Shown here: positions 25,065 to 34,384 of the stretch, piece by piece
How the letters are laid out: each line of letters begins with the position of its first letter
How positions within the stretch are numbered: position 1 is the first letter of the stretch
Source of the DNA: Pseudomonadota bacterium
Lineage (GTDB): Bacteria > Pseudomonadota > Alphaproteobacteria > Sneathiellales > Sneathiellaceae
Assembly: GCA_024743055.1 (NCBI GenBank)
Contig: JANSXH010000008.1
Span: 124,001-188,000, forward strand
Reading direction: 5' to 3'
DNA: 64,000 nt
Notes under the pieces: model-generated
The model's database searches: none
Told to the model about the DNA's origin: nothing
The model's input: only the letters and a program-made list of their open reading frames with translations
Translations under genes and position numbers: made by a program

Positions 25065-25340
25065 TTGTTGCTTCCCTTAAGCCGCGCTAGGCCCTATCGG
25101 CCCATCCCTATTTCTGATTTTACCGTGGCGATTGCCTGATCTTCTCGCTAACGACGCTGCGACGCTCCCTGTCCCTTTCCCGCCATGAAGAAATTCCGCC
25201 TCCTACCGTCGTCATAATTGTTCTATTTTCGCCAGACAAACAGTCGAAAAAGACGCGACTGCGCTAGTCGTCTCGCTCAAATTGACTTTAATGAAGGTCA
25301 AGAAGTTTTCCTGAATGAGAAAAATGAGTAGGGAATTGAA
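25065..25340. promoter_or_regulatory. Divergent promoter region of the corrinoid cluster
   Basis: These 276 bases contain no gene. They separate the dehydrogenase-led operon from the MttB-like gene and hold two symmetric elements: an imperfect inverted repeat at 25252-25274 (GACGCGACT...AGTCGTCTC) and a better one at 25282-25301. No cobalamin riboswitch core was seen. Confidence 0.5.
25282..25301. promoter_or_regulatory. Inverted repeat TTGACTTT-AATG-AAGGTCAA upstream of mttB-like gene
   Basis: Arms TTGACTTT and AAGGTCAA match at 7 of 8 positions around a 4-base centre, 39 bases before the MttB-like ATG. This is a plausible operator or an activator site; the regulator is not known. Confidence 0.45.
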
Positions 25341-26879
25341 ATGAGTAAAACCAGAACACGGGGCGGCCGTAGAGGCCGTGAAGCGAGACGCGAAGCTCGC
25401 CAAAGCAATGCCGCCAAGCACATTCCCTATATCAAGCGGAACATTCCGGTTAGCAATCTGACAAGCGATGAAGCGCTTGAAATCATTGAGGCGAATGCCG
25501 AAATAATCCTGGAAGAGATCGGTATCGACTTTCGGGATGACCCGGAGTCACTGCAACTCTGGAAGGATGCCGGGGCTGACGTCCAGGGTGAACGGGTTCA
25601 TTTTCCAAAAGGCCTGTGTCGCGATCTCCTAAAAACCGCCCCGCCGGAATTTACCCAGTACGCGCGTAACAGTGCCAACAACGTTCAGATTGGTGGGAAC
25701 AATACGGTGTTCGCTCCGGTCTACGGCCCACCTTTTGTCCATGATCTCGATAAAGGCCGTCGTTACGGCACCCTTGAAGACTTCGAGAATTTTGTGAAGC
25801 TCGCCTATATGGCACCGGCCATGCATCATTCAGGCGGAACAGTCTGTGAGCCCGTCGACCTTCCTGTGAATAAACGGCATTACGATATGGTCTACAGCCA
25901 TATCAAATATTCCGACAAGCCCTTCATGGGATCAGTAACGGCACCTGAGCGGGCTCAGGACAGTGTTGATATGGCGTCGCTTGTGTTCGGGGAAGAATTT
26001 GTTCAGAACAATTGCGTCATGCTCAATCTGATCAATGCCAACTCTCCCATGACCTTCGACGCGACCATGCTGGGTGCCCTGAAAATCTATGCCGCCAATA
26101 ATCAGGCCTGCGTCGTTTCACCCTTTATTTTGTCGGGCGCCATGAGCCCCGTCTCCCCTGCGGGAACCTTGTCGCAGCTACTCGCCGAAGCATTAGCGGG
26201 AACGGCGCTCACCCAAATCGTCAAGCCTGGAACACCTGTGATTTTTGGCACCTTTGTCAGTTCCATATCCATGCAATCAGGCGCTCCTACTTTTGGAACG
26301 CCGGAGAGTGGATTGGTGCTGAATGGGGCGGCGCAACTGGCCCGTCGGTTGAACATTCCGTTCCGCTCTGGCGGATCCTTCACTTCCTCCAAGCTACCGG
26401 ATGCTCAGGCTGCCTATGAAAGTGCACAAACCCTTCTTATGACATTGATGTCCGGGGTGAATTTCTCACTTCATGCGGCAGGCTGGCTTGAAGGAGGACT
26501 GGCTTCCTCTTACGAAAAATTTGTCATGGATGCGGATCAATGCGCCATGATGGAAGTCATGGCCCGCGGAATAGACGTCAGTGAAAATGGCCAAGCCATG
26601 GATGCTGTCCGGGAGGTTGGACCTGGCGGGCATTTCCTCGGATGCGCCCATACGCAGGCGAATTTTGAAGATGCCTTCTACCGCTCAAAAATTGCCGACA
26701 ATAATTCTGTCGAGCAATGGCAAAGCGATGGCGGAAAAGATGCGGCGGTTCGGGCCAACGAGCAATGGAAACAAATGCTCAATGATTATCAGGCCCCTGC
26801 CCTTGACCCGGCCATTGATGAGGCCCTGCAGAACCTGATGGCAACGCGGAAAGAGTCCTTTCCTGATTCCAATGTTTGA
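25341..26879 (+). CDS. Non-pyrrolysine trimethylamine-methyltransferase-family protein (MttB/MtgB-like)
   Basis: A 512-residue member of the MttB superfamily (COG5598). The frame is open throughout with a TGA stop, so there is no internal amber codon and no pyrrolysine, as in MtgB, which demethylates glycine betaine. Family marks are the NAEIILEEIGIDFRDDPESLQLWKDAGADV segment near the N-terminus, VCEPVDLPVNKRHYDMVYSHIKYSDKPFMGSV and GGHFLGCAHTQANFEDAFYRS. It would transfer a methyl group from a quaternary amine to the corrinoid protein encoded across the divergent promoter. The dimethylglycine-dehydrogenase neighbour points to glycine betaine as substrate. The first 21 residues are arginine-rich (RTRGGRRGREARREAR). 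Confidence 0.88.
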   Translation: MSKTRTRGGRRGREARREARQSNAAKHIPYIKRNIPVSNLTSDEALEIIEANAEIILEEIGIDFRDDPESLQLWKDAGADVQGERVHFPKGLCRDLLKTAPPEFTQYARNSANNVQIGGNNTVFAPVYGPPFVHDLDKGRRYGTLEDFENFVKLAYMAPAMHHSGGTVCEPVDLPVNKRHYDMVYSHIKYSDKPFMGSVTAPERAQDSVDMASLVFGEEFVQNNCVMLNLINANSPMTFDATMLGALKIYAANNQACVVSPFILSGAMSPVSPAGTLSQLLAEALAGTALTQIVKPGTPVIFGTFVSSISMQSGAPTFGTPESGLVLNGAAQLARRLNIPFRSGGSFTSSKLPDAQAAYESAQTLLMTLMSGVNFSLHAAGWLEGGLASSYEKFVMDADQCAMMEVMARGIDVSENGQAMDAVREVGPGGHFLGCAHTQANFEDAFYRSKIADNNSVEQWQSDGGKDAAVRANEQWKQMLNDYQAPALDPAIDEALQNLMATRKESFPDSNV

Positions 26880-26881
26880 AA

Positions 26882-27631
26882 CTAGGTTTCAGTCTTGCGA
26901 TCGGGGGTGAAGGCTCCGCCAAAGGCAATGCGGTTTCCCGGATGGTAAAGACGTACGGTAGTGATGACATCGTCCTCAGAGTAGGTATGCCGTTCCAGAA
27001 TGAGAACGGGTTCATTTGGGCTCAGGCGAAGCAATTCACTTTGTTCGGGTGAGGCTGATTCTGCACTAATCCGATGATCCGCTCGACCATAAGGCACTGT
27101 TCTCAGCAAGAAAGCACTGGGAGTCTCAGACATAAAATCCTGTGACATGAATTCCGGCACCAGGTCCGGATTGACATACCTGTCTTCTAGCTGAACCGGC
27201 TCGCCATTTTCGAAATGCAACAGAAGGCAATGATAGAATTGGCTACCTTTACGGCCGCTCATGACCTTGGATATATCCTCAGGCGCGATGGCTTCTTCAA
27301 GCCGCAGAAGCTGGGAGCTGTGGATATTCCCTCGTGCTGAAATTTCATCAGCAATATTCCTGATTTCCAGCAGCCCAGTCTCAAGCTTGGCCGGCGCCAC
27401 AAATGTTCCGGATCCCTGACGGCGGGCCAGAACGCCTTCCTGGGTCAATTCCCGCAAGGCTCTATTTACCGTCATGCGAGAGGCGTCCAATTCCTCCACA
27501 AGGGCATGTTCTGTCGGGATCCTGTCCCCCGCCTTCCAGACCCCAGACTGGATCTTTCCTGTAATGAGTTGCTTGATCTGCCGGTACAGGGGCTCTGATT
27601 TATCGATCGCAATTCCCGGTGCAATATTCAT
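26882..27631 (-). CDS. hutC: Histidine utilisation repressor, GntR/HutC family
   Basis: A 249-residue repressor with an N-terminal winged helix (PLYRQIKQLITGKIQSGVWKAGDRIPTEHALVEEL, then ASRMTVNRALRELTQEGVLARRQGSGTF) and a C-terminal UTRA effector domain, which in HutC binds urocanate. It is 14 bases downstream of hutF on the same strand, and the hut genes carry a palindrome between hutF and hutI matching the HutC type. Its 3' end is two bases from the end of the convergent MttB-like gene. Confidence 0.9.
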   Translation of the reverse strand: MNIAPGIAIDKSEPLYRQIKQLITGKIQSGVWKAGDRIPTEHALVEELDASRMTVNRALRELTQEGVLARRQGSGTFVAPAKLETGLLEIRNIADEISARGNIHSSQLLRLEEAIAPEDISKVMSGRKGSQFYHCLLLHFENGEPVQLEDRYVNPDLVPEFMSQDFMSETPSAFLLRTVPYGRADHRISAESASPEQSELLRLSPNEPVLILERHTYSEDDVITTVRLYHPGNRIAFGGAFTPDRKTET

Positions 27632-27645
27632 ACTCTTACTCTACC

Positions 27646-29016
27646 CTATAATGACGCTGTCAGTTCTTTCATAACAACTGAGAATCGCTCGGTAATCGAC
27701 GCCTCTTCTTCATGATATCGATCCATCACCACCAGTTTGCCATTCACGGCAACATCTTTAACTACAGCATGATCACCAGCAAAAATCCAGCTATCAAGAA
27801 TTGCGTTAAGCGGCTTACCGGTCAGGGCTGGATGACGAGGATCAAGAACCACGAAATTCCCTTGTCCTCCCACCTGCAATCCTGGTTTCCCGGGACGCCC
27901 CAGTGCCTGGTGTCCCCCATCAACAACGGTTTCAAAAAGTCCCTGCCCCGTCGATTTGTGACCATTCCCCAATAGGTTTCTGGATTGGCGGGTCAGACGT
28001 TGGCCATATTCAAGCAACCTGCATTCCTCGTGTAAGGACACCAGAACATTGCTGTCAGAGCCGAGGGCAATATGACCATGTTTTTGCTGAAATTCTGTCG
28101 CCGGAAAAATACCGTCCCCCAAATTGGCTTCCGTAATCGGGCAGAGCCCAACAACTGCCCCCGCAGTAGCGATCTGATCCAACTCGTTGTCGGTGACGTG
28201 GGTAGCGTGGATCAAGCACCATCGCTCATCCAACTCGACATGGCTTGCCAGCCAATCGACCGGCCGTTGACCCGACCAATCCAGACAGCCTTCGACTTCC
28301 TTCACCTGTTCAGCGATATGGATATGACATGGTACATTCTTTGGAATATTATTTAGAATTTCTGCCAGTAAGTCGGGATCAACGGCACGTAGGGAGTGAG
28401 GAGCAACGCCAATAACATGATTCGGATTTTCTCCATAAGTTTCCGTCAAAGCCTCGACCATTTTCAAATACTGATCTGCAGAACAGGTAAATCTCTTTTG
28501 ATGATCAAGTGCCGGAAGGGACCCAAATCCGCTATATCTGTATAGCACCGGCAGCAAAGTCATGCCGATACCTGCCTGGCCTGCGGCTGCCATTAACCGA
28601 TGTCCCATCTCCGACAGATCGGCATAGGCCCTTCCCGCCGGATCGTGATGAAGGTAATGAAACTCACCAACGGATGTGAAGCCGGATTTCAGCATTTCCA
28701 GATACAGCTGTGCGGCAATAGATTCCAGCTGTTCCGGGCTGATTTCCGACACAAACCGATACATGACCTGCCGCCAGCTCCAGAAACTGTCGGCAGTGTT
28801 TCCCGAAGTCTCCGCCAGGCCGGCCATGGCCCGTTGAAAGGCGTGGGAATGGACATTTGCCATTCCTGGAACCGCATATCCTGTGTGGGAAACGGAAGCC
28901 TCTGACGCCTTACCATCTTGCATGGAGGTAATGGTGCCAGCCTCATCCATTTCCAGGGTGACATCCTGGCGCCAACCATCAGGTGTCAGCAGGTGCGAAA
29001 AAAAATGCTTGATCAT
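27646..29016 (-). CDS. hutF: Formimidoylglutamate deiminase
   Basis: A 456-residue amidohydrolase converting N-formimino-L-glutamate to N-formyl-L-glutamate and ammonia. Zinc-site segments are GMANVHSHAFQRAMAGLAETSG, APHSLRAVDPDLL, VPCHIHIAEQVKEVEGCLDW, LIHATHVTDNELDQIA and LGSDSNVLVSLHEECRLLEYGQRL. With hutG in the opposite operon it defines the five-step histidine pathway ending in formate and glutamate, instead of formamide. It is divergent from hutI and in an operon with hutC. Confidence 0.92.
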   Translation of the reverse strand: MIKHFFSHLLTPDGWRQDVTLEMDEAGTITSMQDGKASEASVSHTGYAVPGMANVHSHAFQRAMAGLAETSGNTADSFWSWRQVMYRFVSEISPEQLESIAAQLYLEMLKSGFTSVGEFHYLHHDPAGRAYADLSEMGHRLMAAAGQAGIGMTLLPVLYRYSGFGSLPALDHQKRFTCSADQYLKMVEALTETYGENPNHVIGVAPHSLRAVDPDLLAEILNNIPKNVPCHIHIAEQVKEVEGCLDWSGQRPVDWLASHVELDERWCLIHATHVTDNELDQIATAGAVVGLCPITEANLGDGIFPATEFQQKHGHIALGSDSNVLVSLHEECRLLEYGQRLTRQSRNLLGNGHKSTGQGLFETVVDGGHQALGRPGKPGLQVGGQGNFVVLDPRHPALTGKPLNAILDSWIFAGDHAVVKDVAVNGKLVVMDRYHEEEASITERFSVVMKELTASL

Positions 29017-29039
29017 CTTGTGTTTCCCATCATAATAAT

Positions 29040-29051
29040 TTGTATATACAA
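29040..29051. promoter_or_regulatory. HutC operator
   Basis: TTGTATATACAA is a perfect 12-base palindrome in the 54-base gap between hutF and hutI. HutC of pseudomonads binds sites of the TTGTATNTACAA kind. Its place over both divergent promoters fits repression of hutFC and hutIHGU together. Confidence 0.8.
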
Positions 29052-29070
29052 TTTTTCAGCAAAGGGCAAA

Positions 29071-30321
29071 ATGAAAATGGCAGAGGTGAAATGGGACACA
29101 ATTTTCATTAATGCCCAATTGGCGCCCATGACCGCAGGCGGGGAAGCCTATGGTCAGCTCGACGCGTCTGCCCTTGGCATAAAAGACAGCCTGATCACAT
29201 GGATCGGGCATCCGGAAGATCTGCAACAAGAGTATTCGAAGGCCACAAATATCATTGACCTTGAAGGTCGCTGGATGACGCCGGGGCTGATCGATTGTCA
29301 TACGCATCTTGTCTATGGCGGCAATCGAGCAGTGGAATTTGAGATGGCGCTTGAAGGTGCCACCTATGAAGAGATTGCCGCCAAGGGCGGCGGCATTTTA
29401 TCCACCGTTACGCAGACACGAGAGGCAAATGAAGCCGAGCTCTCGGCACAAAGCCAGCCGCGTTTGCAAGCCTTGATGGATTGCGGGGTGACCACGGTTG
29501 AGATCAAGTCCGGATACGGCCTCGATCTGGAAAACGAAATCAAGATGCTTGAGACAGCGCGCCATCTTGGAGAGATCAATCCGATACGAGTCAAGACAAG
29601 CTTCTTGGGCGCCCATGCTCTTCCTCCGGAATTCAAGGAGGACAGCGATGCCTATATGGCCAAGGTCTGCAACGAAATGCTTCCGACTGCCCATGCCCTG
29701 GGCCTTGTCGATGCGGTCGATGCATTTTGCGAGAAAATCGCCTTCTCACCTGAGCAAGTGCGGGAACTGTTCAAGGTCGCGATGAAACTCGATATTCCCT
29801 TGAAACTGCATGCGGAGCAACTGAGCAATCTTCATGGTGCGGAGATGGCAGCGCGATTAGGGGCACTATCGGCAGATCATCTTGAATATCTCGACGAAGA
29901 AGGCGTTAGAGCCATGGCAGCAGCGGGTACGGTTGCCGTTCTGTTGCCGGGCGCCTTCTATTTCCTGCGGGAAACTCAAAAGCCACCAATTGACCTTTTG
30001 CGAAAACATGGTGTGGCCATGGCATTGGCAACGGATTGTAATCCCGGGTCTTCCCCCACAACCTCACCATTGTTGATGATGAATATGGCCGCGATCTTCT
30101 TTCGGCTGACCCCTGAGGAAGCCCTGGCCGGATTTACCCGCAATGCCGCCGCCGCCCTCGGCTTGTCTGACGAGATCGGAACCTTGGAGGTTGGCAAGCA
30201 GGCTGACCTCGCCATATGGGATATCGATCACCCTGCAGAACTCACTCAGGGCATCGGCACCAACCCACTTTATCTACGACTTTCATCTGGACTTATAAAC
30301 GCTCCCCGGAAAGACCTCTAA
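29071..30321 (+). CDS. hutI: Imidazolonepropionase
   Basis: A 416-residue metal-dependent amidohydrolase that opens 4-imidazolone-5-propionate to formiminoglutamate. Landmarks are [71 protein letters not shown] and [34 protein letters not shown] chose the ATG at 29071 because AAAGGG lies just upstream; a start at 28918 would run across the operator and hutF. The stop overlaps the hutH ATG by one base (TAATG). Confidence 0.93.
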   Translation: MKMAEVKWDTIFINAQLAPMTAGGEAYGQLDASALGIKDSLITWIGHPEDLQQEYSKATNIIDLEGRWMTPGLIDCHTHLVYGGNRAVEFEMALEGATYEEIAAKGGGILSTVTQTREANEAELSAQSQPRLQALMDCGVTTVEIKSGYGLDLENEIKMLETARHLGEINPIRVKTSFLGAHALPPEFKEDSDAYMAKVCNEMLPTAHALGLVDAVDAFCEKIAFSPEQVRELFKVAMKLDIPLKLHAEQLSNLHGAEMAARLGALSADHLEYLDEEGVRAMAAAGTVAVLLPGAFYFLRETQKPPIDLLRKHGVAMALATDCNPGSSPTTSPLLMMNMAAIFFRLTPEEALAGFTRNAAAALGLSDEIGTLEVGKQADLAIWDIDHPAELTQGIGTNPLYLRLSSGLINAPRKDL

Positions 30322-31853
30322 TGATACCAGATCTTCAAATTCAACCAGGCCAGATTCCCCTCTCCGATATTCGGAAGATATATGAGGGGGCGGTGCGGGT
30401 GTCGCTTGATCCTTCTTGCTGGGAGGGGGTGACAGCGAGTGCGGCAACGGTGCAGAACATTATCGATGAAAACCGTACCGTCTATGGCATCAATACAGGA
30501 TTCGGGCGTCTCGCCCAGGAAGTCATTCCCGCAGATCAACTCCATAAACTGCAGGAGAATCTTGTTCTGTCTCATTCGACAGGCGTGGGTCCGTTGCTGG
30601 ACGACAGGATTGTCCGCCTCATCCTTGTGCTGAAAGCTGCCTCTCTTGCCCGCGGGTTCTCCGGCGTTACACCTGCGGTGATTGAGGCGTTGCTGGGTTT
30701 GATTGAACATGAGATATATCCCTGCATTCCGGCGAAAGGGTCGGTCGGGGCGTCCGGCGACCTCGCTCCCCTCGCCCATATGAGCGCAGCTTTGCTGGGG
30801 GTTGGCAATGTCCGAATGAATGGAGAAGTTATTTCTGCCAAGGATGCCCTAAAGCATGCGGGCCTCCCGCGCCTCGAACTCGGACCAAAAGAGGGCCTTG
30901 CGCTTCTGAATGGCACCCAGGTCTCTACCGCTCTTGCCCTTGCCGGATTGTTTGAAGCCGAAAAGCTTCTGGCAGCAGCGACCCTCGCCGGCGGACTCTC
31001 TCTCGATGCGGCCAAAGGGACGGACGCCCCTTTTGACGAACGTATCCATATGGCGCGCGGTCAACTCGGTCAGATCGATATGGCAGGCAGCTATCGCGCC
31101 CTTATCATGGGCAGCGAAATTCGCAAATCTCACGAAGACTGCGAAAAAGTCCAGGATCCTTATTGCCTCAGATGCCAGCCGCAAGTGATGGGCGCCTGTC
31201 TCGACCAGATGCGCCATGCCGCCACCGTCCTGACCCGTGAAGCCAACGCAGTCTCCGATAATCCGCTTGTCTTTATAGAAGATGGAGAGGTCATATCCGG
31301 CGGCAACTTCCATGCTGAGCCTGTGGCTTTCGCGGCAGACAACCTGGCCCTTGCCATCGCCGAGATCGGCGCCATGTCGGAGCGGCGCATTGCCATGCTG
31401 ATCGATACCAGCATCAGCGGCCTCCCGGCCTTTCTGGTCAAAAATCCTGGCGTCAATTCGGGCTTTATGATCGCCCATGTCACAGCAGCAGCCCTTGCAA
31501 GTGAAAACAAGCAACAGTCTCATCCCGCTTCTGTGGACAGCATTCCCACCTCCGCCAATCAGGAGGATCATGTCAGCATGGCGACCCATGGTGCCCGGCG
31601 ACTGCTACGGATGTCCGAGAATACAGCCTCCATTGTCGGCATAGAGCTCCTCGCGGCGGCTCAGGGCCTTGAACTGCGGCGACCACTGACCTCCTCTCCG
31701 CACTTGGAAGCTTTATATTCCGAGATCAGAGCTCTGGTACCGGCTTATGATGAAGACCGCTTTTTTGCCCCGGATCTAGAAGCCATAAAGGAGCTTGTGG
31801 TCAGCGGACGGCTAAATGGTGAGTTTGCTGATATTCTGCCGGAACTCAATTGA
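30321..31853 (+). CDS. hutH: Histidine ammonia-lyase
   Basis: A 510-residue enzyme deaminating L-histidine to urocanate. The MIO prosthetic group forms from Ala144-Ser145-Gly146 in [17 protein letters not shown]. Other marks are [24 protein letters not shown] and [18 protein letters not shown]. The ATG at 30321 overlaps the hutI stop by one base, and this gives the family length. Urocanate made here is the usual inducer that releases HutC. Confidence 0.95.
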   Translation: MIPDLQIQPGQIPLSDIRKIYEGAVRVSLDPSCWEGVTASAATVQNIIDENRTVYGINTGFGRLAQEVIPADQLHKLQENLVLSHSTGVGPLLDDRIVRLILVLKAASLARGFSGVTPAVIEALLGLIEHEIYPCIPAKGSVGASGDLAPLAHMSAALLGVGNVRMNGEVISAKDALKHAGLPRLELGPKEGLALLNGTQVSTALALAGLFEAEKLLAAATLAGGLSLDAAKGTDAPFDERIHMARGQLGQIDMAGSYRALIMGSEIRKSHEDCEKVQDPYCLRCQPQVMGACLDQMRHAATVLTREANAVSDNPLVFIEDGEVISGGNFHAEPVAFAADNLALAIAEIGAMSERRIAMLIDTSISGLPAFLVKNPGVNSGFMIAHVTAAALASENKQQSHPASVDSIPTSANQEDHVSMATHGARRLLRMSENTASIVGIELLAAAQGLELRRPLTSSPHLEALYSEIRALVPAYDEDRFFAPDLEAIKELVVSGRLNGEFADILPELN

Positions 31854-31863
31854 GGGTAACGAG

Positions 31864-32685
31864 ATGAACAGTTTTATCCTAACCCGAAATTCCTCCCCTT
31901 TACTGCTCAGTCAGCCTCATGTCGGATTGGATATTCCCGAGACTATCGAAAGGCGCCTGACACCTGAGGCCAAATTTCGCCCGGATACGGACTGGCATAT
32001 CGACAGGCTTTATGCAGATATGGCGGAGAAGCTCAATGCGACTGTGCTGACAGCCCGTTATTCCCGCTATGTCGTTGATCTCAATCGGGATCCTACTGGC
32101 ACCTCCCTCTATCCCGGTCAAAGTGTCACGGAGCTCTGTCCTACCAGCTTGTTTGATGACACGCCGATGTATCTTGAAAATCAGACGCCTGATGAGGCTG
32201 AAATTGAGGAAAGGCGTGAAACCTATTGGCAGCCTTATCATGATGCTCTCGCGGTTGAAATTGCCCGACTAAAAAAGTTGCACGGATATGTCCTCCTCTA
32301 TGACTGCCATTCCATCCGGTCCTTAATTCCCCGCTTTTTCGAAGGACGCCTACCTACTCTCAATCTCGGAACTGGTAATGGCACTGCAGCTGATCCCGGC
32401 CTCGCCAACCAACTCGAAGAAGTCGCGTCGGCATCTCCCTATAGCCACGCCCTGAACGGTCGTTTCAAGGGCGGATATATCACCCGTCATTACGGCAATC
32501 CGGGCGAAAATATCCATGCGGTGCAAATGGAACTCGCCCAGGATGATTATATGGAGGAGACCCCTCCCTTCGCTTATCTGGAAGACAGGGCGGCAAAACT
32601 GCAACCTACACTCAAACTTATACTAAACACTCTGCTTGACTGGGGCCACACGACATACGGACCCGAAAAAGGATCACGCTCATGA
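31864..32685 (+). CDS. hutG: N-formylglutamate deformylase
   Basis: A 273-residue amidohydrolase releasing formate and glutamate, the last step of the HutF route. Family signatures are [63 protein letters not shown] and [28 protein letters not shown]. The start at 31864 has GAGGGTAACGAG upstream. The stop overlaps the hutU start (ATGA). Formate from here can also enter the Fhs/THF pool. Confidence 0.92.
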   Translation: MNSFILTRNSSPLLLSQPHVGLDIPETIERRLTPEAKFRPDTDWHIDRLYADMAEKLNATVLTARYSRYVVDLNRDPTGTSLYPGQSVTELCPTSLFDDTPMYLENQTPDEAEIEERRETYWQPYHDALAVEIARLKKLHGYVLLYDCHSIRSLIPRFFEGRLPTLNLGTGNGTAADPGLANQLEEVASASPYSHALNGRFKGGYITRHYGNPGENIHAVQMELAQDDYMEETPPFAYLEDRAAKLQPTLKLILNTLLDWGHTTYGPEKGSRS

Positions 32686-34349
32686 ACGAAAGACTGGACA
32701 ACACCCGCGTTATCAAAGCCCCAACGGGGACCGAGCTTTCTTGCAAAAGCTGGCTGACGGAGGCGCCCCTTCGCATGTTGATGAACAATCTCGATCCCGA
32801 TGTGGCTGAGCATCCGAGTGAACTGGTCGTGTATGGCGGGATCGGCCGGGCCGCGCGAAACTGGAAATGTTTTGATCAGATTCAGGCAAGCCTGCGGGAC
32901 CTCAATGCCGACGAGACCCTGCTTGTCCAGTCCGGCAAACCTGTTGGCGTCTTTAAGACCCATGAAAATGCCCCACGTGTGCTGATCGCCAATTCCAATC
33001 TTGTCCCTCATTGGGCCAATTGGGACCATTTCAACGAGCTCGATAAAAAAGGCCTGATGATGTATGGCCAGATGACGGCTGGTAGCTGGATTTACATTGG
33101 CAGCCAGGGCATCGTACAGGGAACCTACGAGACTTTTGTCGAAGCCGGGCGACAGCATTTTGGCGGAGAAATGAAGGGAAAATGGATCCTCACCGGTGGC
33201 CTTGGTGGAATGGGCGGCGCGCAACCCTTGGCCGCGACCATGGCAGGCGCCTCCATGCTCGCCGTCGAATGCCGACCGAGCAGTATTGAATTCCGCCTAC
33301 GTTCGGGCTATCTGGATCAAAAGGCTGATAGTCTTGAAGAAGCCCTGACCATCATTCACGAGGCGTGTGACAAGGGGGAGGCTGTCTCTGTCGGACTACT
33401 CGGGAATGCTGCTGATATCTACCCTGAGATTTTGAAGGGCGATATCCTTCCTGATCTCGTCACCGACCAGACATCCGCACATGACCCGGTGAACGGATAT
33501 CTGCCTCAAGGTTGGACATTGGCTGAATGGGAAGAAAAGCGAGAGAGCGAACCCCACGCCGTCGAAGCCGCCGCTCGTAAATCCATGGCGGTGCAAGTCC
33601 GGGCCATGCTTGATTTTCAAGCAAAAGGGATCCCGACAGTGGACTATGGCAATAATATTCGGCAGGTCGCCTTGGAAGAAGGGGTCGATGATGCCTTCAG
33701 TTTTCCAGGATTCGTTCCGGCCTATATCCGTCCGCTGTTCTGTCGCGGCATTGGTCCGTTCCGCTGGGCCGCTCTCTCGGGTGATCCGGAAGATATCTAT
33801 AAAACAGATGCCAAAGTTAAAGAGCTGATCCCGGACGATCCGCATCTTCACAACTGGCTTGATATGGCCGGAAAACGGATCAAGTTTCAGGGCTTGCCGT
33901 CGCGCATTTGTTGGGTGGGTCTCGGACAACGCCATCGCCTCGGCCTTGCCTTCAATGAAATGGTTCGGACCGGAGAGCTGAAAGCGCCGGTTGTTATCGG
34001 GCGAGATCATCTTGATTCAGGCTCTGTTGCCAGCCCCAACCGGGAAACAGAATCAATGCGCGATGGCTCTGATGCCGTTTCGGACTGGCCGCTCCTCAAT
34101 GCCCTTCTCAACACCGCCAGTGGCGCGACTTGGGTCAGTCTGCATCATGGCGGCGGGGTTGGTATGGGTTTCTCCCAGCATGCAGGAATGGTCATCGTCT
34201 GTGACGGCACGAAAGAAGCTGATGAGCGGATTGGGCGCGTATTGTTTAATGATCCGGCCAGCGGTGTCATGCGGCATGCGGATGCGGGTTATGAGATGGC
34301 CATAGACTGTGCCAAGGAGAATGATCTCAATCTGCCGTTCTTGGATTGA
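32682..34349 (+). CDS. hutU: Urocanate hydratase
   Basis: A 555-residue NAD-dependent enzyme converting urocanate to imidazolonepropionate. The NAD-binding segment is [27 protein letters not shown] (about residues 170-196), and the C-terminal active-site block reads [13 protein letters not shown], then [27 protein letters not shown]. It is the last gene of hutIHGU. A hairpin shared with the convergent PAP2 gene follows. Confidence 0.95.
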   Translation: MNERLDNTRVIKAPTGTELSCKSWLTEAPLRMLMNNLDPDVAEHPSELVVYGGIGRAARNWKCFDQIQASLRDLNADETLLVQSGKPVGVFKTHENAPRVLIANSNLVPHWANWDHFNELDKKGLMMYGQMTAGSWIYIGSQGIVQGTYETFVEAGRQHFGGEMKGKWILTGGLGGMGGAQPLAATMAGASMLAVECRPSSIEFRLRSGYLDQKADSLEEALTIIHEACDKGEAVSVGLLGNAADIYPEILKGDILPDLVTDQTSAHDPVNGYLPQGWTLAEWEEKRESEPHAVEAAARKSMAVQVRAMLDFQAKGIPTVDYGNNIRQVALEEGVDDAFSFPGFVPAYIRPLFCRGIGPFRWAALSGDPEDIYKTDAKVKELIPDDPHLHNWLDMAGKRIKFQGLPSRICWVGLGQRHRLGLAFNEMVRTGELKAPVVIGRDHLDSGSVASPNRETESMRDGSDAVSDWPLLNALLNTASGATWVSLHHGGGVGMGFSQHAGMVIVCDGTKEADERIGRVLFNDPASGVMRHADAGYEMAIDCAKENDLNLPFLD

Positions 34350-34357
34350 GGTAAAAT

Positions 34358-34384
34358 TTCACCCGGTTTTAAGAACCGGGTGAA
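34358..34384. terminator. Bidirectional terminator-like hairpin between hutU and PAP2 gene
   Basis: An 11-bp perfect stem (TTCACCCGGTT / AACCGGGTGAA) with a five-base loop lies eight bases after hutU. The stop codon of the convergent PAP2 gene is in the loop (34369-34371). T runs are short on both sides. Confidence 0.6.

Noticed and set aside
25065..25340. Cobalamin riboswitch before the corrinoid cluster
   Set aside because: No B12-box-like segment was found on either strand, although cobalamin is used by two systems in the window.
25341..26879. Possible pyrrolysine-containing MttB
   Set aside because: The frame is continuous with no in-frame TAG and ends in TGA; no pylT-like or pylS-like gene is present, so it belongs to the non-pyrrolysine group.
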